Source of the DNA: Candidatus Sulfopaludibacter sp. SbA3
GTDB lineage: Bacteria > Acidobacteriota > Vicinamibacteria > Vicinamibacterales > UBA2999
Assembly (NCBI GenBank): GCA_945903265.1
Contig: CAMDNQ010000001.1
Location: 247,950-311,949 of the forward strand
DNA: 64,000 nt
Direction: 5' to 3'
The notes below the pieces were generated by a model. The model searched no databases. It saw nothing but the letters and a program-made list of their open reading frames with translations, and had not been told where the DNA came from. Positions within the stretch are counted from its first letter, which is position 1. Each line of letters begins with the position of its first letter. This document shows, one piece after another, positions 1 through 9,735 of this stretch. A program made the position numbers and the translations under genes.

Positions 1-459
1 TGGATGGGGTTGTCGGCATTCTGGGCGACCGTCGTCCGGATCGAGCTCGTCAATCTCGCGTTTTCCATCGACTCGATTCTGGTGGCCGTGGCGATGTCGC
101 CAAAGATGTGGGTCGTCATTACGGGCGGCCTGCTGGGAATCGTGGCCCTGCGGCTGGTGGTGGGCCAGCTGATTCATCTGGTCGAGCGGTATCCCTCGCT
201 GGTGGACGCAGCGTTCATCATCATTGCGTGGATCGGGATAAAGCTGGTCCTCGATTGGCTGCATGCGGCGCACTACACGACATTAGAAGTCCCGCACTGG
301 TTCTCCCTCGCGCTGATCATCGTGATCTTCACGGTCGCGATTATTTATGCGCGGAAGCAGGGTCCGGTCGAGATCGATACGACGCCCGACTCGCTGAAGG
401 AAAAGGCCGAGGCGCTCCTCGCCGAGGAATCCAAGATCCTCACCGGCGAGAAAGAGTAG
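1..459 (+). CDS. TerC family integral membrane protein, 5' end cut by window
   Basis: The reading frame is open from base 1 and ends at a TAG at 457-459, so only the C-terminal ~152 residues are present. It contains the TerC-type segment with acidic residues inside a membrane helix (NLAFSIDSILVAVA), three or four further hydrophobic helices and a charged cytoplasmic tail. TerC proteins are inner-membrane proteins linked to tellurite resistance and, in several bacteria, to manganese export or metal loading of exported proteins; the substrate here is unknown. The ATG at position 4 is in frame but lies inside the conserved core, so it is probably not the true start. It abuts the convergent M28 peptidase gene with no spacer. 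Confidence 0.85.
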   Translation, partial: WMGLSAFWATVVRIELVNLAFSIDSILVAVAMSPKMWVVITGGLLGIVALRLVVGQLIHLVERYPSLVDAAFIIIAWIGIKLVLDWLHAAHYTTLEVPHWFSLALIIVIFTVAIIYARKQGPVEIDTTPDSLKEKAEALLAEESKILTGEKE

Positions 460-2280
460 CTACCGGCGCGCCGCCGGGGTGAGCTGGGTGTCGCGCCGCT
501 CGCCGTTCCGCATATAGACAACCGCGACCGGCTGATTGACGCGCAGCAGTTCGAGTGCGTAGGTGTAGTCGTAGATGTTCGCGATGGTCTTGCCCGCAAT
601 TTCCACGATTACATCGCCTTTCATCAGGCCGGCCTGGGCGGCCGGGCCCCCGCCCACCACATCCGACAGCAGTAAGCCCTTGACCTCGGTCGCGTAGTCC
701 GGGATTGTCCCGGTCGTCACGCGGACGCCGGCGAGGGTGCCGCGCATCGCAGGCTGTTCCACTTTGGTGAACATCGGCGCGACGTCATCGTCGGCGACGA
801 CGCGGACGAGCGACGCGGACATCGCGACGAGCCGATCGAGATCCTCGTAGTTAACCTTCTCCGCGGTATCCGACGGCTTGTGATAGTCGGCATGAGAGCC
901 GGTGAAGAAGGCGAGGCTCGGCACGCCCACGGCGTTGAAGGTCGTCACGTCCGTCGGCTGATACGGGTCAGGCTGCACGACCAGGTCGAACCCGGCGGCC
1001 ACATTCGCGCGCTCGAGCAGGCGGCCCCACACGGGGCTTGTACCCGTCGCCTGAACGACGAGCCGGTTGTCCTGCATGCGCCCCACCATGTCGAAGTTGA
1101 AGTAGGCCGCAATCTGGTCGAGCGGCACGGGAGGCGTGGTGACGAAGGCGTTCGATCCGATTAGGCCGATTTCTTCCGCCGACCAGAAGCCGACAATCAC
1201 GTGACGACGGCGCGGCTGCGCGAATTCGGCGAGCGCCTGCGCCATTGCCAGGACGGCCGCGGTTCCCGAGGCATTGTCGTCGGCTCCGTGATGAATCCCG
1301 GCCAGGTCTTCTTTCGACGCGAGGGAATTCCCGCTGCCGCCGCGTCCGAGATGGTCGTAATGCGCGCCGATGGCAACCCATGGCTTCGCGGACGGGGATC
1401 CGGGATCCGGGATCCGGGTGGCCGGCAGATACGCCACGACGTTGCGCGCGGTGCGACGCTCTCGCTCGACGACCGTCTTCAGCGTGACGGTGACACCGGG
1501 TACTTCGAAGCCGGCGACGTGAGGGTTGCCTGAATCGAGGTCCTCCTGTGCCTGGCGCAGCGGCTTCGGCGCCTTCGCGAACAGGGCATCGGCGTCGGCA
1601 CCCCGGATGCTCGCGGCAGGAATCCCTGAGCCCGCCAGCGCCGTATCGAACGTCATCGGCACGAACTCTCCGGCGTTGGGCGATCGCGGGCCGGTGACGA
1701 CGAGCATCGCGCGCGCGCCACGCTGGCGCGCGGCCATCGCCTTGTAACGAAGGTCCGAATAGCGGGCCAGAACCGCGCGGGTCTTTTCGTCGGCATCCTC
1801 CGGAAAGTAGCGGAGCACCACAACGACCTTGTCGGTCACGTTCAGGCCGGCGTAGCTGTCGTACGGCAGGTTCTGCGATTCGGGCACGACGATGCCGTAG
1901 CCCGCGAACACGACCGGCCCCGTGACGTTGCCATCGTCGGAGAAGGACAGTGCCTGAATGCGAATCGGGGCCCCCGCGGCTGCCCCTGCCGTCTGCGGCG
2001 TCATGACGGAGCCGCCGTCGCGGCTGCCGGCCGTGAATTCGAAGGGGAGGAACATGTCGGCGCGGCCCGGCAGCGGGAGCGCGCCGATGCGCGCCAGTTG
2101 CGCAGCGAGATACTCCGCGGCAAGTCGTTCGCCCGTGGACCCGGCCTCGCGTCCTTCCAACTTCTCAGATGCGAGAAATTCAACGTGCGGACGGGTTCGC
2201 GTCCCGACAGCGGTTTGTGCGGCGGCGGGCGCCGCGATGACGAGCGCGAGGACGAATGGCGTGAAATATCTAAGATTCAT
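460..2280 (-). CDS. Exported M28 family metallopeptidase with PA-like insert and C-terminal PDZ domain
   Basis: A 606-residue protein with a signal peptide (about residues 1-22, ending APAAAQ). It has the M28 zinc-aminopeptidase core: GAHYDHLG near residue 307, ADDNASG near 332, SAEEIG near 369, FDMVG near 396 and HADYHKPSD near 464, which supply the two-zinc ligands and the general-base glutamate. Residues about 120-260 look like a PA-type lid domain, and residues about 515-600 form a PDZ domain (GPAAQAGLMKGDVI). It probably trims N-terminal residues from peptides in the periplasm or outside the cell. Its start overlaps the stop of the upstream PD40 gene by 4 nt, indicating one operon. A triplicated 7-nt unit sits in the coding sequence just before the catalytic domain. 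Confidence 0.9.
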   Translation of the reverse strand: MNLRYFTPFVLALVIAAPAAAQTAVGTRTRPHVEFLASEKLEGREAGSTGERLAAEYLAAQLARIGALPLPGRADMFLPFEFTAGSRDGGSVMTPQTAGAAAGAPIRIQALSFSDDGNVTGPVVFAGYGIVVPESQNLPYDSYAGLNVTDKVVVVLRYFPEDADEKTRAVLARYSDLRYKAMAARQRGARAMLVVTGPRSPNAGEFVPMTFDTALAGSGIPAASIRGADADALFAKAPKPLRQAQEDLDSGNPHVAGFEVPGVTVTLKTVVERERRTARNVVAYLPATRIPDPGSPSAKPWVAIGAHYDHLGRGGSGNSLASKEDLAGIHHGADDNASGTAAVLAMAQALAEFAQPRRRHVIVGFWSAEEIGLIGSNAFVTTPPVPLDQIAAYFNFDMVGRMQDNRLVVQATGTSPVWGRLLERANVAAGFDLVVQPDPYQPTDVTTFNAVGVPSLAFFTGSHADYHKPSDTAEKVNYEDLDRLVAMSASLVRVVADDDVAPMFTKVEQPAMRGTLAGVRVTTGTIPDYATEVKGLLLSDVVGGGPAAQAGLMKGDVIVEIAGKTIANIYDYTYALELLRVNQPVAVVYMRNGERRDTQLTPAARR

Positions 2281-3380
2281 CGGCGTCGATCTGGCGCCTG
2301 GCGGATGGCCGCCAGGGCGCGATCATGGTTCCAGTCTGCGAGAAAAATCTGTCCTTCGCGTCCGCCGCCGCGGCTCGATGTCCACGCGATCCGGCGCCCA
2401 TCGGGTGACGGGACCGGGAGCCCGTCGAAGCCGTCCGAATAGGTCACGCGAATCGGCTCCTTGCGGCCCTCGACGTCGACCATGTACACCTCGAAGTTTT
2501 CGAAGCCGAGTTTGTTCGAGGCAAAGAGCAGATATTCGCGCGACGGATGGATGTAGGGCGCCCAGCTCATCGCGCCGAAGTCGGTGACCTGCCGCGCGTC
2601 CGTGCCATCCAGCTTCATCGTCCAGACGTCGGCGATCAGCCCCTTCTCGTCGAAGCGCCGCCACACGATGCGTGACCCGTCGGGCGAAAAGAATGGTCCC
2701 CCGTCGTATCCGGGCACGGAGGTCAGGCGCCGCTGTCCGGATCCGTCCGCGCGCATGATGTAGATCTCGGCAAAGTAACTGGGGTCGATTTCGAGCTGCT
2801 TCTGCTCGGCGCCGCTGAGCGTGCGGTTAAAGGCGTCGCGGTTCGACGCGAACGCAATCCACCGTCCATCGGGCGAGTAACTGCCTTCGGCGTCGTAGCC
2901 GCGCGCGTTCGTCAGGCGCGTAAAGCTCTCGGCGCGCCCTGTATGGGCGTAGATCTCGAATTCAGGGTCGTAGTCCCAGGCGTAGCGCCGCTCCTTGCCC
3001 GAGGCGCGGAAGTCGAGCTCTTCCTTCTGCAGCGCCTTCGAGCGGGGATCGTGATGCGTCGACGCGAACAGAATCTGATCGCTGTTGGGGCGGAAGAATG
3101 AGCAGGTGGTCTTGCCGTACCCGGGCGAGATCCGTGTCGTATCGCCGGAAGCCAGGTCGAGCGCATAGATTTGATAGAAGGGGTTGCCCGGCTCGCGCTC
3201 GCTTTGGAAGACGAGACGCTGACCGTCGGGCGACCAGTAGCCTTCTCCGGCGCGGCGCCCCTCAACGGTGAGTCGCCGTACGCGCGACAGGAAATCGCGC
3301 TCCGTCGTCGCCGGCTGCGGCTGCTGCGCCTGCAGCCCTGCCGCGGCTCCGAATATGAGGGCCCACAGCACGCGTTTCAT
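2277..3380 (-). CDS. Exported PD40 (TolB-like) beta-propeller protein
   Basis: A 367-residue protein with a signal peptide (MKRVLWALIFGAAAGLQAQ) followed by repeated PD40 blades, seen as YWSPDGQRLVF, YSPDGRWIAFASNR, FFSPDGSRIVWRR and PSPDGRRIAWTSSR. These repeats form the propeller of TolB and related periplasmic proteins, which bind proteins or peptides and usually lack catalysis. It is the first gene of a two-gene operon with the M28 peptidase (4-nt overlap), so it may present substrate to that peptidase; this is inference from context only. It is much shorter than a peptidase-fused propeller such as the S9 family and has no hydrolase domain. The divergent PBP gene starts about 26 nt away. 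Confidence 0.85.
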   Translation of the reverse strand: MKRVLWALIFGAAAGLQAQQPQPATTERDFLSRVRRLTVEGRRAGEGYWSPDGQRLVFQSEREPGNPFYQIYALDLASGDTTRISPGYGKTTCSFFRPNSDQILFASTHHDPRSKALQKEELDFRASGKERRYAWDYDPEFEIYAHTGRAESFTRLTNARGYDAEGSYSPDGRWIAFASNRDAFNRTLSGAEQKQLEIDPSYFAEIYIMRADGSGQRRLTSVPGYDGGPFFSPDGSRIVWRRFDEKGLIADVWTMKLDGTDARQVTDFGAMSWAPYIHPSREYLLFASNKLGFENFEVYMVDVEGRKEPIRVTYSDGFDGLPVPSPDGRRIAWTSSRGGGREGQIFLADWNHDRALAAIRQAPDRRR

Positions 3381-3406
3381 GCGACGCAGTTATACCATCC
3401 TTGTAC

Positions 3407-5416
3407 ATGCGTTTCTCCGACCTGCGCCGGCTCTCGAAACGCGACTGGGTGCTCACCGCCGTGGGCACTATGGCCGTTCTCGGCCTCGTGCTGGGGGCGG
3501 TCTGGACGGGACGGAACGCGTGGGCGGTCTACAAACTGAACCGCGGTGTCGGCGATACGACGTTCTATGACGCCGCCGGCCGGCCGTGGTTCCGCCTCGA
3601 CGAACAGCGGCTTGACGTGCCGCTCGATCAGATATCCACCTACTTCAAGGATGCGGTGGTCGCCGTCGAGGATCATCGCTTCTACCTGCATCCCGGCGTC
3701 GACCCGATCGCGCTCGGCCGCGCCGCCGTGTTCAATCTGCGCGGGGGCAGCGGGACGCAGGGCGGCAGCACGATTACCCAGCAGCTCGCACGCACGCTAT
3801 TCCTGTCGAACACGCGCACCTACGGGCGGAAGATCAAAGAGGCATCGCTGGCGGTGATGCTCGAGGTCTTCCTGTCGAAGCGCGAGATCCTCGAGCTGTA
3901 CTTGAACCGCGTCTATCTTGGGGGTGGCATCTACGGCGTCGAGACCATGTCCCAGAAGATGCTCGGGAAAAGCGCCGCCGATCTGAGCCTCGGCGAGGCC
4001 GCAATGATGGCCGGCATCATCCGCGCGCCGGCATCGTATTCGCCCTGGCTGCACCTCGATGCGGCGAAGCGGCGGAGTACCGTCGTCCTGCGCCGCATGC
4101 AGGAGGAAGGCAAGATCACGGCGGCTCAGGAAGCGACGGCCCTCGGCGCACGCATTCGCGTACAGCCCCCGCCGCAGGTGACGTCGGCGAAGCATGGATT
4201 CGCGAAGGAGTACCTGCGGCAGCAGTTCCGCAACGTGTACGGTGGCGACAATCCGCCCGACTGGCAGGTGCACACGACGTTCGTGCCGGAACTCCAGGAT
4301 GCGGCGGAAACGGCCGTCAAGGGCGGGCTCCGGCGGATTGGCGGGCGGGGACTGCAGGCGGCGCTTGTCGCGATGGACCCGCACACCGGCAATCTGCTGG
4401 CGATGGTCGGTGGGTCCGATTTCGCAACCACCACTTTCAACCGCGCGGTACGCAGCCGGCGCCAGCCCGGATCGGCGTTCAAGCCGTTTGTCTATGCGGC
4501 GGCGCTTGAGCAGGGCCTGTCGCCGGTCTCGATGATCGCCGGCCTCCAGCAGGTGGCGATCGACGCGCCGTCCGGTGTCTGGATTCCTCGTGACGAACGG
4601 ATCGCGGATCGGGAGGAGATGTCCTTGCGCGAGGCTCTCCTCGAATCCAGCAATGCTGCTGCGGTGCTCCTGCAGCAGCAGGTCGGGAGCGGGCCTGTAC
4701 TTCGGCTTGCGCGCAACCTCGGCGTTCGCGACCAGCCTGATGTGCCGTCGCTCGCGCTCGGCAGCGGGCTTGTCACCCCGCTCGAATTGACAGCGGCGTA
4801 CGCGGTCTTTCCGACCCTCGGATTTCGGGTCCTGCCGCGAGGCCTGGTATCCGTCAAGAACGCAGCCGGTGATGACGTCCATCGCGTTCACATCGAACGC
4901 GAGCGGATCCTGTCCGAGCAGGTCTCCTTCCAGATGGTCACGATGCTTCAGGACGTCGTGAATCGGGGAACGGGCGCTGGCGCTCGGCGGATGGGCGTCC
5001 AGGGCCCGGTCGGCGGTAAGACCGGATCCACGAACGATTATCACGATGCGTGGTTCGTTGGCTTCTCCTCGTCGGTGGTTGTGGGTGTGTGGGTCGGATT
5101 CGATCAGCCGGCGCGAATCCGGCAGGGCGGGACGGGTGCACAGGTCGCGTTGCCCATCTGGTCCGACTTCATGCGCCGCGCGGCGCGGCAACTACCGGCG
5201 GGAGCCATCTCGCCGCCGGGTGATTTGCGGACCGAAGAGATCTGTCTGATTTCCTACCATCGTCCGGTCGACGGGTGTCCGACCTACGTCGAGTACTTCA
5301 AGTCGGGAGACGACATTCCTGTTCGCCTCTGTCCGATACACAGCGGCTCGCTCAAGCAGCGGGCCCGGCGTGCGGTGCAGGGCTTCTTCGAGGGCCTGAA
5401 GGGGATCTTCCGTTAG
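3407..5416 (+). CDS. Class A penicillin-binding protein (PBP1 type), transglycosylase/transpeptidase
   Basis: About 669 residues with a short cytoplasmic N-terminus and one membrane anchor (about residues 15-37). The GT51 glycosyltransferase domain shows EDHRFYLHPG near residue 87 (catalytic Glu) and GGSTITQQLAR near 118. The transpeptidase domain has the three penicillin-binding motifs: SAFK near residue 356, SSN near 415 and KTGS near 536. It polymerises lipid II and crosslinks peptidoglycan. There is no UB2H domain before GT51, so it is closer to PBP1A/PBP1C-like forms than to E. coli PBP1B. I prefer the ATG at 3407; a TTG at 3401 is also in frame. A TATACC-like element at 3391-3396 would give an almost leaderless message. 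Confidence 0.92.
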   Translation: MRFSDLRRLSKRDWVLTAVGTMAVLGLVLGAVWTGRNAWAVYKLNRGVGDTTFYDAAGRPWFRLDEQRLDVPLDQISTYFKDAVVAVEDHRFYLHPGVDPIALGRAAVFNLRGGSGTQGGSTITQQLARTLFLSNTRTYGRKIKEASLAVMLEVFLSKREILELYLNRVYLGGGIYGVETMSQKMLGKSAADLSLGEAAMMAGIIRAPASYSPWLHLDAAKRRSTVVLRRMQEEGKITAAQEATALGARIRVQPPPQVTSAKHGFAKEYLRQQFRNVYGGDNPPDWQVHTTFVPELQDAAETAVKGGLRRIGGRGLQAALVAMDPHTGNLLAMVGGSDFATTTFNRAVRSRRQPGSAFKPFVYAAALEQGLSPVSMIAGLQQVAIDAPSGVWIPRDERIADREEMSLREALLESSNAAAVLLQQQVGSGPVLRLARNLGVRDQPDVPSLALGSGLVTPLELTAAYAVFPTLGFRVLPRGLVSVKNAAGDDVHRVHIERERILSEQVSFQMVTMLQDVVNRGTGAGARRMGVQGPVGGKTGSTNDYHDAWFVGFSSSVVVGVWVGFDQPARIRQGGTGAQVALPIWSDFMRRAARQLPAGAISPPGDLRTEEICLISYHRPVDGCPTYVEYFKSGDDIPVRLCPIHSGSLKQRARRAVQGFFEGLKGIFR

Positions 5417-5427
5417 CTGAAACGGGG

Positions 5428-5455
5428 TTGCTGCGTCACACGTATCAGCTATCAT
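5428..5455 (+). promoter_or_regulatory. Candidate sigma-70 promoter for the RND efflux operon
   Basis: TTGCTG (5428-5433) and TATCAT (5450-5455) are separated by 16 nt in the 93-nt gap before the efflux operon. Both hexamers are close to consensus. No clear repressor gene or operator lies next to it. This is pattern matching only. Confidence 0.5.
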
Positions 5456-5509
5456 TGGGGCTCCCGGATATCCCTCCGAGGCCCGATTTCGGGCGCATCC
5501 AGACTTCTT

Positions 5510-6607
5510 ATGCTTCGCACATTCACATCCGCGATCCTCTTTACTTCCATCGGCACGATTGCCGCATGCGGCGGCCCCGACCAGACGCAGGCAGGGCCCG
5601 GCGGTCCAGGCGGCGGCGCGTTCCCTCCGATGGAGGTCAAGACGGTCACGCTCGAAGCGCGGCCCACGCCCCAGTCGTCGGAGTACGTCGCGACCATCCG
5701 CTCGCTCCGGTCAACGACCGTGCAGCCGCAGGTCGACGGGATCGTCCGTCAGATCTTTGTCACGGCCGGCCAGCGGGTTGGCGCGGGCGCGCCGCTCCTG
5801 CAGATCGATCCGGACAAACAGCAGGCGTCGGTGACGACGGCGGAATCCCAGCGGGCGTCGCGCGAAGCGGACCTGGCGTATGCGCGGCAGCAGCTGACGC
5901 GCCTGCAGAAGCTGTACGACGCGGGCGCGGTGAGTCGTTCCGAACTGGAACAGGCGGAGAACGCGCTGAAGAATGCCGAAGCGCAGCTGGCGGCCGTGCA
6001 GTCGGCGATCAAGGAAAGCCAGGTGGAGCTGCAGTACTACCGCGTGACCGCCCCTGCCGCCGGCGTCGTCGGTGATATCGCCATTCGGCAGGGAGACCGT
6101 GTCACGCAGTCGACGGTAATCACGACCATCGATTCACCTGAAGGACTCGAGGCGTACGTCAACGTGCCGCTCGAGCGGTCGATGGATTTGAGGCCGGGGC
6201 TCACCGTCGAACTCCTCGATACGGCGGGTGAGGTCATCGCCTCGAACCCGATCACGTTTATCGCGCCGCGCGCGGACGATACGACGCAGTCGGTTCTCGT
6301 CAAGGCGACGCTGCGCCAGATGCCCGCGAACCTGCGGGTGATGCAGTACGTACGGGCGCGCATCATCTGGACGAACGACCCGGCGCTGGTGGTGCCGGTG
6401 ACCGCCGTGACGCGTCTGGCCGGCCAGTCCTTTGTGTTCGTGGCGGAGCAGGGCGAGCAGGGCATGGTCGCCCGCCAGAAGCCGGTCACGCTCGGCGAGG
6501 TGCAGGGCGACTCCTACATCGTGCGGAGCGGCGTCGGGGCCGGCGCGCGCGTGATCGTGTCGAACGTCCAGAAGCTGGGCGACGGCGCCCCTGTGAAACC
6601 GAGCTAA
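5510..6607 (+). CDS. RND efflux periplasmic adaptor (membrane fusion protein), lipoprotein
   Basis: A 365-residue HlyD/AcrA-type adaptor. The N-terminus is a lipoprotein signal ([12 protein letters not shown]), so the mature protein should be anchored by a lipid at Cys20. It then shows the split biotinyl-lipoyl domain ([39 protein letters not shown]) flanking an alpha-helical hairpin of about residues 110-170 rich in Gln/Ala/Glu. A beta-barrel and a membrane-proximal domain follow. It links the inner-membrane pump to the outer-membrane channel. The stop is 2 nt before the RND permease start, so the two are translated together. The substrate cannot be read from the sequence; homology is to the AcrA/MexA (HAE1) class rather than to heavy-metal CusB types. 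Confidence 0.92.
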   Translation: MLRTFTSAILFTSIGTIAACGGPDQTQAGPGGPGGGAFPPMEVKTVTLEARPTPQSSEYVATIRSLRSTTVQPQVDGIVRQIFVTAGQRVGAGAPLLQIDPDKQQASVTTAESQRASREADLAYARQQLTRLQKLYDAGAVSRSELEQAENALKNAEAQLAAVQSAIKESQVELQYYRVTAPAAGVVGDIAIRQGDRVTQSTVITTIDSPEGLEAYVNVPLERSMDLRPGLTVELLDTAGEVIASNPITFIAPRADDTTQSVLVKATLRQMPANLRVMQYVRARIIWTNDPALVVPVTAVTRLAGQSFVFVAEQGEQGMVARQKPVTLGEVQGDSYIVRSGVGAGARVIVSNVQKLGDGAPVKPS

Positions 6608-6609
6608 CC

Positions 6610-9600
6610 GTGTTCGTCGAAACGTTCATCAAGCGTCCGATCCTCGCCTCCGTCTGCTCGCTCGTCATCGTCCTTGCCGGTGCGCTGGCGATTCCGACGA
6701 TGCCGATCGCGCAGTACCCGGATGTGGCGCCCCCGACCGTCTCGGTAATGGCGTTCTACACCGGTGCGAACGCCGAAACGGTGGAAACCGCCGTGACGAC
6801 GCCGCTCGAACAGGCCATCAACGGCGTCGAGGGGATGCTCTACATGTCGTCGGCGAGCACGAACAGCGGCGTCAGCCAGATCACCGTGACGTTCGACGTC
6901 AACCGCGATCCGGACATTGCGGCGGTCGACGTGCAGAATCGCGTGAACCAGGCGCTGGGACGGCTGCCGGGCGAGGTGCGGCAGACCGGTATCACCGTCC
7001 AGAAGGCCGCCAACAACTTCATCATGGCCGCCGGGGTCTATTCGCGCGGCGGCGAATACGACTCGCTCTTCATCTCGAACTATCTCGACGTCTACGTGAA
7101 GGACGCGCTCAAGCGCGTCCCCGGCGTGGCTGACGTCATGATCTTCGGCGAGCGCAAATACTCGATGCGCCTCTGGCTCGACCCGCTGCGGCTGGCGGCG
7201 CGCCAGATCACCGCGGGGGATGTCGTCAACGCGCTGCGCGAGCAGAACGTGAACGTGGCGGCCGGCAGCGTCGGCGACGCGCCGGCGCGCACGGGCCAGA
7301 CCTATCAGATGAGCGTCCGGGCGGCCGGCCGCCTGCGCGAGGCGTCGGAGTTCGAAGACATCATCGTCAAGAGCGGACCGGGCGGGACGCTGGTGCGGCT
7401 GCGGGACGTCGGGTCGGCGGAACTGGGCGCCGAGACCTATGGCTCCAACCTCCGCTACCAGGGCGTCGATGCGCTGGGATTCGGCGTGATCGGTCTCCCG
7501 ACCGCCAACGCACTCGACGTGCGTGAGGGCGTCGGAGCGGAGCTCGAGCGTCTGAGCCGGGCGTTCCCTCCCGGCATGGAATACCGGATCGCCTTCGATA
7601 CGACGACGGTGGTCGAAGAGTCGATCAACGAAGTGATCTGGACGCTGCTCGAAGCCGTCGGGCTTGTCGTCCTCGTGATCTTCTTCTTCCTTCAGAGCTG
7701 GCGCGCCACGCTGATTCCGGCGCTCACGATGCCGGTGTCGCTGATTGGCGCGTTCGCATTCGTGAACCTGCTCGGCTTCTCGATCAACACGCTGACGCTC
7801 TTCGCGATCGTCCTGGCGACCGGTATCGTCGTGGACGACGCGATTGTCGTCATCGAAAACATCGAGCGACACATCCAGGATTACAAGAAACCGCCGGCGG
7901 TTGCGGCATCGGATGCGATGGGCGAAGTGTTCAGCGCCGTCATCGCGACGGCGCTGGTGTTGATCGCGGTGTTCGTCCCGGTCGCCTTCTTTCCGGGCAC
8001 GACCGGGCGTCTGTACCAGCAGTTCGCACTGACAATCGCGTTCTCTGTCGCGATTTCCGCCTTCAACGCCGTCACGTTGACCCCCGCGCTGTCGGCCTTG
8101 ATGCTCCGTCACGTGGAACTCGGAAAAGGTCCGTTCTTCGGCGCGATTGAGGCGGTCATTCGGGGGGGCACCAATCTCTACGTCAGCATCGTTGGCGGAC
8201 TGATGCGCGTGCGCTGGGCCATGGCTGTGGTGTTTATCGGATTGCTCGGTGTGACGTACTACGTCTACACGCGCGTCCCGCAGGCGTTTTTCCCGGAAGA
8301 GGATGCCGGCTGGTTCCTCTCGATCGTCCAGGCACCCGCGGGGGCCTCGATCGAGTACACGTCGAACGCCCTTCGCGAAGCCGAACAGATTCTCATGAAG
8401 ACGCCCGAAGTCGAATCGGTGTTTTCGGTGGGCGGGTTCAGCTTCGCGGGCAGCGCGCCGAACTCCGGGATGATCTTTACGCTGCTCAAACCGTTCGAGG
8501 ACCGCCAGGGGGAAGGGCAGGGCCTGCAGGAGCTCCTGCCGCGCCTGCAGGGCCAGCTGTTCGGGATCCAGAGCGCGATGGTGATCCCGTTCGCGCCGCC
8601 GTCCATTAACGGCCTCGGCGCGTTCGGCGGGTTCGAGATGCAGATTCTGGATCAGAGCGGCGGCAACGACATCCAGGCGCTCGCCGGGGGCACGTTCGCC
8701 ATGATGGGCGCCTCGCAGCAGTCGCAGGTGGTCCGCGGCGTCTTCAGCCAGTTCAACGCCAACGATCCGCAGCTGGCGGTCGACATCGATCGCGACAAGG
8801 CGCAGAGCCTCGGCCTGCCGCTCAGCGAAGTGACCAACGCCATGCAGGTGTTCCTCGGCTCCGCGTACGTGAACGACTTCGACTTCAACAGCCGCGCGTA
8901 TCGCGTCTACGTGCAGGCGGCTCAGGCGTTCCGATCGGATGCGTCCTCGCTCGGTCAGTACTACGCACGTACCAACAGCGGCGACATGGTGCCGCTGACG
9001 AGCGTGGTGAGCGTACGCGAGACGACGGGGCCGCAGGTCATCAGCCATTTCAACCTGTTTCGATCAACCACACTCAACGGTGCGGCCGCTCCGGGTTTCA
9101 GCTCCGGTCAGGCAATCGCCGAGATGGAGCGGATCGCCTCCACGGCGCTGCCGCCAGGGTTCGGGTACGCGTGGTCAGGGATTTCACTCGAAGAAGTGCA
9201 GGCCGGCGGACAGTCCGCCGCGATCTTCGGGATTGGGTTGTTGCTCGTGTACCTGACGCTCGCGGCACAGTACGAGTCGCTGGTCCTGCCGTTCATCGTT
9301 CTGCTGGGCGTGCCGCTTGCCGTGCTGGGCGCGCTGTCGGCGCAGTGGGCGAGGGGGCTCCAGAACGATCTCTACTGCCAGATCGGCCTGGTGCTCCTGA
9401 TCGGCCTTGCGGCGAAGAACGCGATTCTAATCGTCGAGTTCGCGGAGCAGCTCCGTGCCAAGGGAATGTCGATTATCGACGCCGCGATTGAGGCGGCGCG
9501 CATCCGGCTGCGGCCGATTCTCATGACGTCGCTGGCGTTCATTCTCGGCGTCATGCCGCTCGTGTTTGCGACCGGAGCGGGCCAGGAGGCGAGGCATTCG

Positions 9601-9735
9601 GTCGGCACCGCGGTGGCGGGCGGAATGTTCTTCGCCACGTTCCTGAACATCATCTTTATTCCGATTCTCTACGTGCTCGTGCGGACGCTGATTCCAGGTG
9701 GACGTCGGCTGAAGGAGACGAGCGTCCATGCGTAA
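6610..9735 (+). CDS. RND multidrug efflux permease, AcrB/HAE1 type
   Basis: A 1041-residue pump with 12 membrane segments and two large periplasmic loops in the duplicated RND arrangement. The proton-relay residues are intact: an Asp-Asp pair in TM4 ([13 protein letters not shown], about residue 409) and Lys in TM10 ([15 protein letters not shown], about residue 935). The N-terminus ([13 protein letters not shown]) matches the HAE1 class. It starts with GTG directly after the adaptor stop and overlaps the start of the outer-membrane factor gene by 8 nt. It would export hydrophobic or amphiphilic compounds in exchange for protons. It is complete, with no broken motif. The opposite strand carries a long open frame that I regard as a codon-bias shadow. 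Confidence 0.95.
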   Translation: MFVETFIKRPILASVCSLVIVLAGALAIPTMPIAQYPDVAPPTVSVMAFYTGANAETVETAVTTPLEQAINGVEGMLYMSSASTNSGVSQITVTFDVNRDPDIAAVDVQNRVNQALGRLPGEVRQTGITVQKAANNFIMAAGVYSRGGEYDSLFISNYLDVYVKDALKRVPGVADVMIFGERKYSMRLWLDPLRLAARQITAGDVVNALREQNVNVAAGSVGDAPARTGQTYQMSVRAAGRLREASEFEDIIVKSGPGGTLVRLRDVGSAELGAETYGSNLRYQGVDALGFGVIGLPTANALDVREGVGAELERLSRAFPPGMEYRIAFDTTTVVEESINEVIWTLLEAVGLVVLVIFFFLQSWRATLIPALTMPVSLIGAFAFVNLLGFSINTLTLFAIVLATGIVVDDAIVVIENIERHIQDYKKPPAVAASDAMGEVFSAVIATALVLIAVFVPVAFFPGTTGRLYQQFALTIAFSVAISAFNAVTLTPALSALMLRHVELGKGPFFGAIEAVIRGGTNLYVSIVGGLMRVRWAMAVVFIGLLGVTYYVYTRVPQAFFPEEDAGWFLSIVQAPAGASIEYTSNALREAEQILMKTPEVESVFSVGGFSFAGSAPNSGMIFTLLKPFEDRQGEGQGLQELLPRLQGQLFGIQSAMVIPFAPPSINGLGAFGGFEMQILDQSGGNDIQALAGGTFAMMGASQQSQVVRGVFSQFNANDPQLAVDIDRDKAQSLGLPLSEVTNAMQVFLGSAYVNDFDFNSRAYRVYVQAAQAFRSDASSLGQYYARTNSGDMVPLTSVVSVRETTGPQVISHFNLFRSTTLNGAAAPGFSSGQAIAEMERIASTALPPGFGYAWSGISLEEVQAGGQSAAIFGIGLLLVYLTLAAQYESLVLPFIVLLGVPLAVLGALSAQWARGLQNDLYCQIGLVLLIGLAAKNAILIVEFAEQLRAKGMSIIDAAIEAARIRLRPILMTSLAFILGVMPLVFATGAGQEARHSVGTAVAGGMFFATFLNIIFIPILYVLVRTLIPGGRRLKETSVHA

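Noticed and set aside
42..459. TerC gene as evidence of a tellurite-resistance island
   Set aside because: Only one truncated TerC gene is present with no other ter genes; TerC alone is common in ordinary chromosomes.
3797..5191. 464-codon open frame antisense to the PBP gene
   Set aside because: The PBP has all catalytic motifs; the antisense frame is a composition artefact.
6604..9048. 814-codon open frame antisense to the RND permease
   Set aside because: Its composition (very rich in Arg, His, Asp and Glu) is what high-GC third positions of the sense gene produce on the opposite strand, and it matches no family.
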